Source: JAVWHP01 sp036639955 (GTDB lineage Bacteria; Bacillota_I; Bacilli_A; Erysipelotrichales; Erysipelotrichaceae). Taken from it: a DNA stretch of 64,000 bases. Every line of letters starts with the position of its first letter. Positions within the stretch are counted from its first letter, which is position 1. Positions 62,699 through 64,000 of this stretch are shown here, one piece after another. A program made the translations under genes and the position numbers. The stretch lies in NCBI GenBank assembly GCA_036639955.1, contig JAVWHP010000003.1:53886-117885 (forward strand). Reading direction: 5' to 3'. The notes below the pieces were generated by a model that was given only the letters and a program-made list of their open reading frames with translations, had not been told where the DNA came from and did no database searches.

Positions 62699-63602
62699 AA
62701 TGCTCGCCTCCCATCATAGTTATAAACATATCATCAATATCTGTTTTAATAGTTTCAATACGAGAGACATTTACTCCATGCTCAACAAGAGCCTTGTTAA
62801 TGGATTCAATATCACTAATAGATGTTGATGAATGCTTAAGTATAATAGTATTATTAGATAATTTATAATCATATTTAGAATGTATAAGTTTATTAGCAAC
62901 TTCAATGTTATCAACATCTATCTCTGTAGTTGTTTCTAATTTTTTATTAAGTTCATCTATCGACATTTCGCTAATTAATTTACCTTGAGATATAATGCCA
63001 AATCCATCAGCTACTTTAATAAGTTCACTTAGAATATGACTAGATATTACTATGGTCATACCTTTATCTTTTAAGGATATAAGTAAATCACGTATTTGAG
63101 CCATACCTTGAGGATCTAGTCCATTGATTGGTTCATCTAATATTAATAGTTCTGGAAAACCAACAAGAGCTAAAGCAATACCTACTCTTTGTTTCATACC
63201 TAATGAGAATGAACCGACAGGCTTTTTACCAGTGCTTTCTAATTGTACTAGTTTTAATAGTTCTAAAGTATGTTCTTTAGAATTCTTAATTCCACATAGA
63301 TTACATTTTAAACTAATGTTTTCATAAGCTGATAGTTCAGTTATAAGTGCTGGTGCTTCTATTAATGCTCCCATAGCATAATGCTTATTAGCATATTCAT
63401 TTTTACCATTAATATTTATTTGTCCAGAAGACTTATTAATGATATTACAAACAAGTTTCATAAACGTTGTTTTACCAGCACCATTGCGGCCTACTAGACC
63501 ATAGATTTTACCTTTAGGAATATGGATATTAATTTTCTCATTAGCATAATGATGTCCATATTTCTTAGATAAATTTTTTGTTTCTACAAAATATTCACTC
63601 AT
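62691..63602 (-). CDS. BcrA-like ABC transporter ATPase
   Basis: A 303-residue ATPase: Walker A GRNGAGKTTFMKLVCN, signature SLGMKQRVGIALALVG (the LGMKQR variant usual in drug/bacitracin exporters), Walker B LLILDEPINGLDPQG, His switch ISSHILSEL. A C-terminal domain of about 90 residues is usual in the BcrA family. GAAGGAGAATTCT precedes the ATG at 63602. A 9-bp inverted repeat lies in its 5' untranslated region. Confidence 0.88.
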   Translation of the reverse strand: MSEYFVETKNLSKKYGHHYANEKINIHIPKGKIYGLVGRNGAGKTTFMKLVCNIINKSSGQININGKNEYANKHYAMGALIEAPALITELSAYENISLKCNLCGIKNSKEHTLELLKLVQLESTGKKPVGSFSLGMKQRVGIALALVGFPELLILDEPINGLDPQGMAQIRDLLISLKDKGMTIVISSHILSELIKVADGFGIISQGKLISEMSIDELNKKLETTTEIDVDNIEVANKLIHSKYDYKLSNNTIILKHSSTSISDIESINKALVEHGVNVSRIETIKTDIDDMFITMMGGEHYA

Positions 63603-63617
63603 AGAATTCTCCTTCTA

Positions 63618-63643
63618 GTATCATATTGCAAATGATATGATAC
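63618..63643 (-). repeat. Inverted repeat upstream of the BcrA-like gene
   Basis: GTATCATAT (63618-63626) and ATATGATAC (63635-63643) are perfect 9-bp arms separated by 8 nt. They lie between the gene start and a TATAAA-like -10. A probable operator. Confidence 0.5.
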
Positions 63644-63845
63644 ATTTCTTTTATAATGTATATTAAAGCTGGTGAATGCTTTAATAATTCTCTTACCTAA
63701 AGGTACTGAGTATTGAGTAATGTTGATTAATTGACAATTTAAAGGTAAGGAATATTTGCTATATATTATTAAATAAATGATAGCACATAACATATTAATG
63801 TGCAATATCCTAAAAGTTATAAAAGAATGTATTATATTTGTCTAA

Positions 63846-63884
63846 AATTCATGATTATTAACAAAATTTGTTAATGCATGAATT
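63846..63884. repeat. Large nested palindrome
   Basis: The inner perfect dyad ATTAACAAAATTTGTTAAT (63857-63875) is flanked by AATTCATG (63846-63853) and CATGAATT (63877-63884). The arms are nearly symmetric, with a 2-nt offset. Confidence 0.55.
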
Positions 63885-64000
63885 ATATTGCTTACTTTTA
63901 TATTACTTATAGTATATTTATATTCAAGGTGCTAAAATACAAAGTAATAAGAGTTATCTTATACATAATTATTGACTTATAATAAGTCGAGAGGAGAACA

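Larger units (their letters stand above)
63603..64000. other. Divergent regulatory region at the right edge
   Basis: No gene is supported. It holds an inverted repeat at 63618-63643 near the minus-strand start and a large dyad at 63846-63884. TATAAT at 63978-63983 lies within GACTTATAATAAGTC. GAGAGGAG at 63989-63996 looks like the ribosome-binding site of a plus-strand gene starting just beyond base 64000. Confidence 0.5.

Noticed and set aside
63599..63805. A 68-codon minus-strand ORF upstream of the BcrA-like ATPase
   Set aside because: It spans the likely promoter, the inverted repeat and the ribosome-binding site of the ATPase gene, and has no recognisable protein character.
58110..64000. 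A duplicated ssrA 3' end (attR) marking an integrated element downstream of tmRNA
   Set aside because: By eye I found no second copy of the T-arm/CCTCCACCA sequence in the remainder of the window, and no integrase gene; boundaries of any insertion remain undefined.

Overview
The window is about 64 kb of AT-rich chromosome from a low-GC Gram-positive, probably spore-forming bacterium. Gene order matches the conserved Bacillota backbone in several blocks: atpC/DUF1146/spoIID/spoIIQ/mbl; tatD/3D-domain protein/rnmV/rsmA/ispE; glmU/prs; rpsF/ssb/rpsR/yybS/gdpP/rplI/dnaB/walJ; secG/rnr/smpB/ssrA. Sporulation proteins (SpoIID, SpoIIQ), MEP-pathway isoprenoid enzymes (IspD, IspE) and c-di-AMP turnover (GdpP) suggest a member of Erysipelotrichia or a near relative in Bacilli. 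That placement is inference; no rRNA is present. TGA is almost absent as a stop codon: I found it in only two full-length genes, both at tight gene overlaps.

Region 1 (1-10.8 kb): the 3' end of atpC, a Wzy/O-antigen-ligase-like membrane protein, the DUF1146 protein, a YesMN-type two-component system, SpoIID, SpoIIQ, an MreB/Mbl actin and a TagO/WecA-type lipid-carrier transferase. This region is mostly envelope and spore biology. A reverse-strand lipoprotein/DUF5662 pair follows. Region 2 (10.8-20.9 kb): tRNA modification (MnmE), TatD, a 3D-domain wall protein with a long possible leader, rRNA processing (RNase M5, RsmA), IspE, an uncharacterised membrane protein, a GlmU lacking its recognisable uridylyltransferase motifs, Prs, a cytidylate-kinase-like protein and a HAD hydrolase. 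Region 3 (20.9-32.6 kb): the addBA recombination operon on the minus strand, an unknown protein, YigZ, DegV, IspD and a Cache-GGDEF-EAL protein. Region 4 (32.7-42.9 kb): the replication/ribosome block (rpsF-ssb-rpsR, yybS, gdpP, rplI, dnaB), an M23 peptidase, WalJ, Pgk and TpiA.

Region 5 (43-48.5 kb): a complete branched-chain amino-acid-type ABC importer (LivK-H-M-G-F) followed by a CBS-ACT protein. A G/T-rich intergenic stretch with a Trp-rich mini-ORF lies upstream. Region 6 (48.5-57.7 kb): a MacB/FtsX-type ABC transporter facing a small membrane protein across a regulatory region with two arrays of 11-bp-phased repeats, then enolase, a lipoprotein, SecG, RNase R, a CapA-like lipoprotein and SmpB. 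The tmRNA gene follows, with an unusually long tag.

Region 7 (58.1-64 kb) is accessory. Immediately downstream of the tmRNA is a lactococcin-972-type bacteriocin cassette: precursor, large membrane immunity/permease protein and ABC ATPase. A BcrA-like ABC ATPase/permease pair on the minus strand follows, and then a palindrome-rich divergent region leading to a gene beyond the right edge. Genes are separated by many near-perfect hairpin terminators. Promoters commonly show an extended -10 (TGnTATAAT), sometimes with a TTTACT -35.
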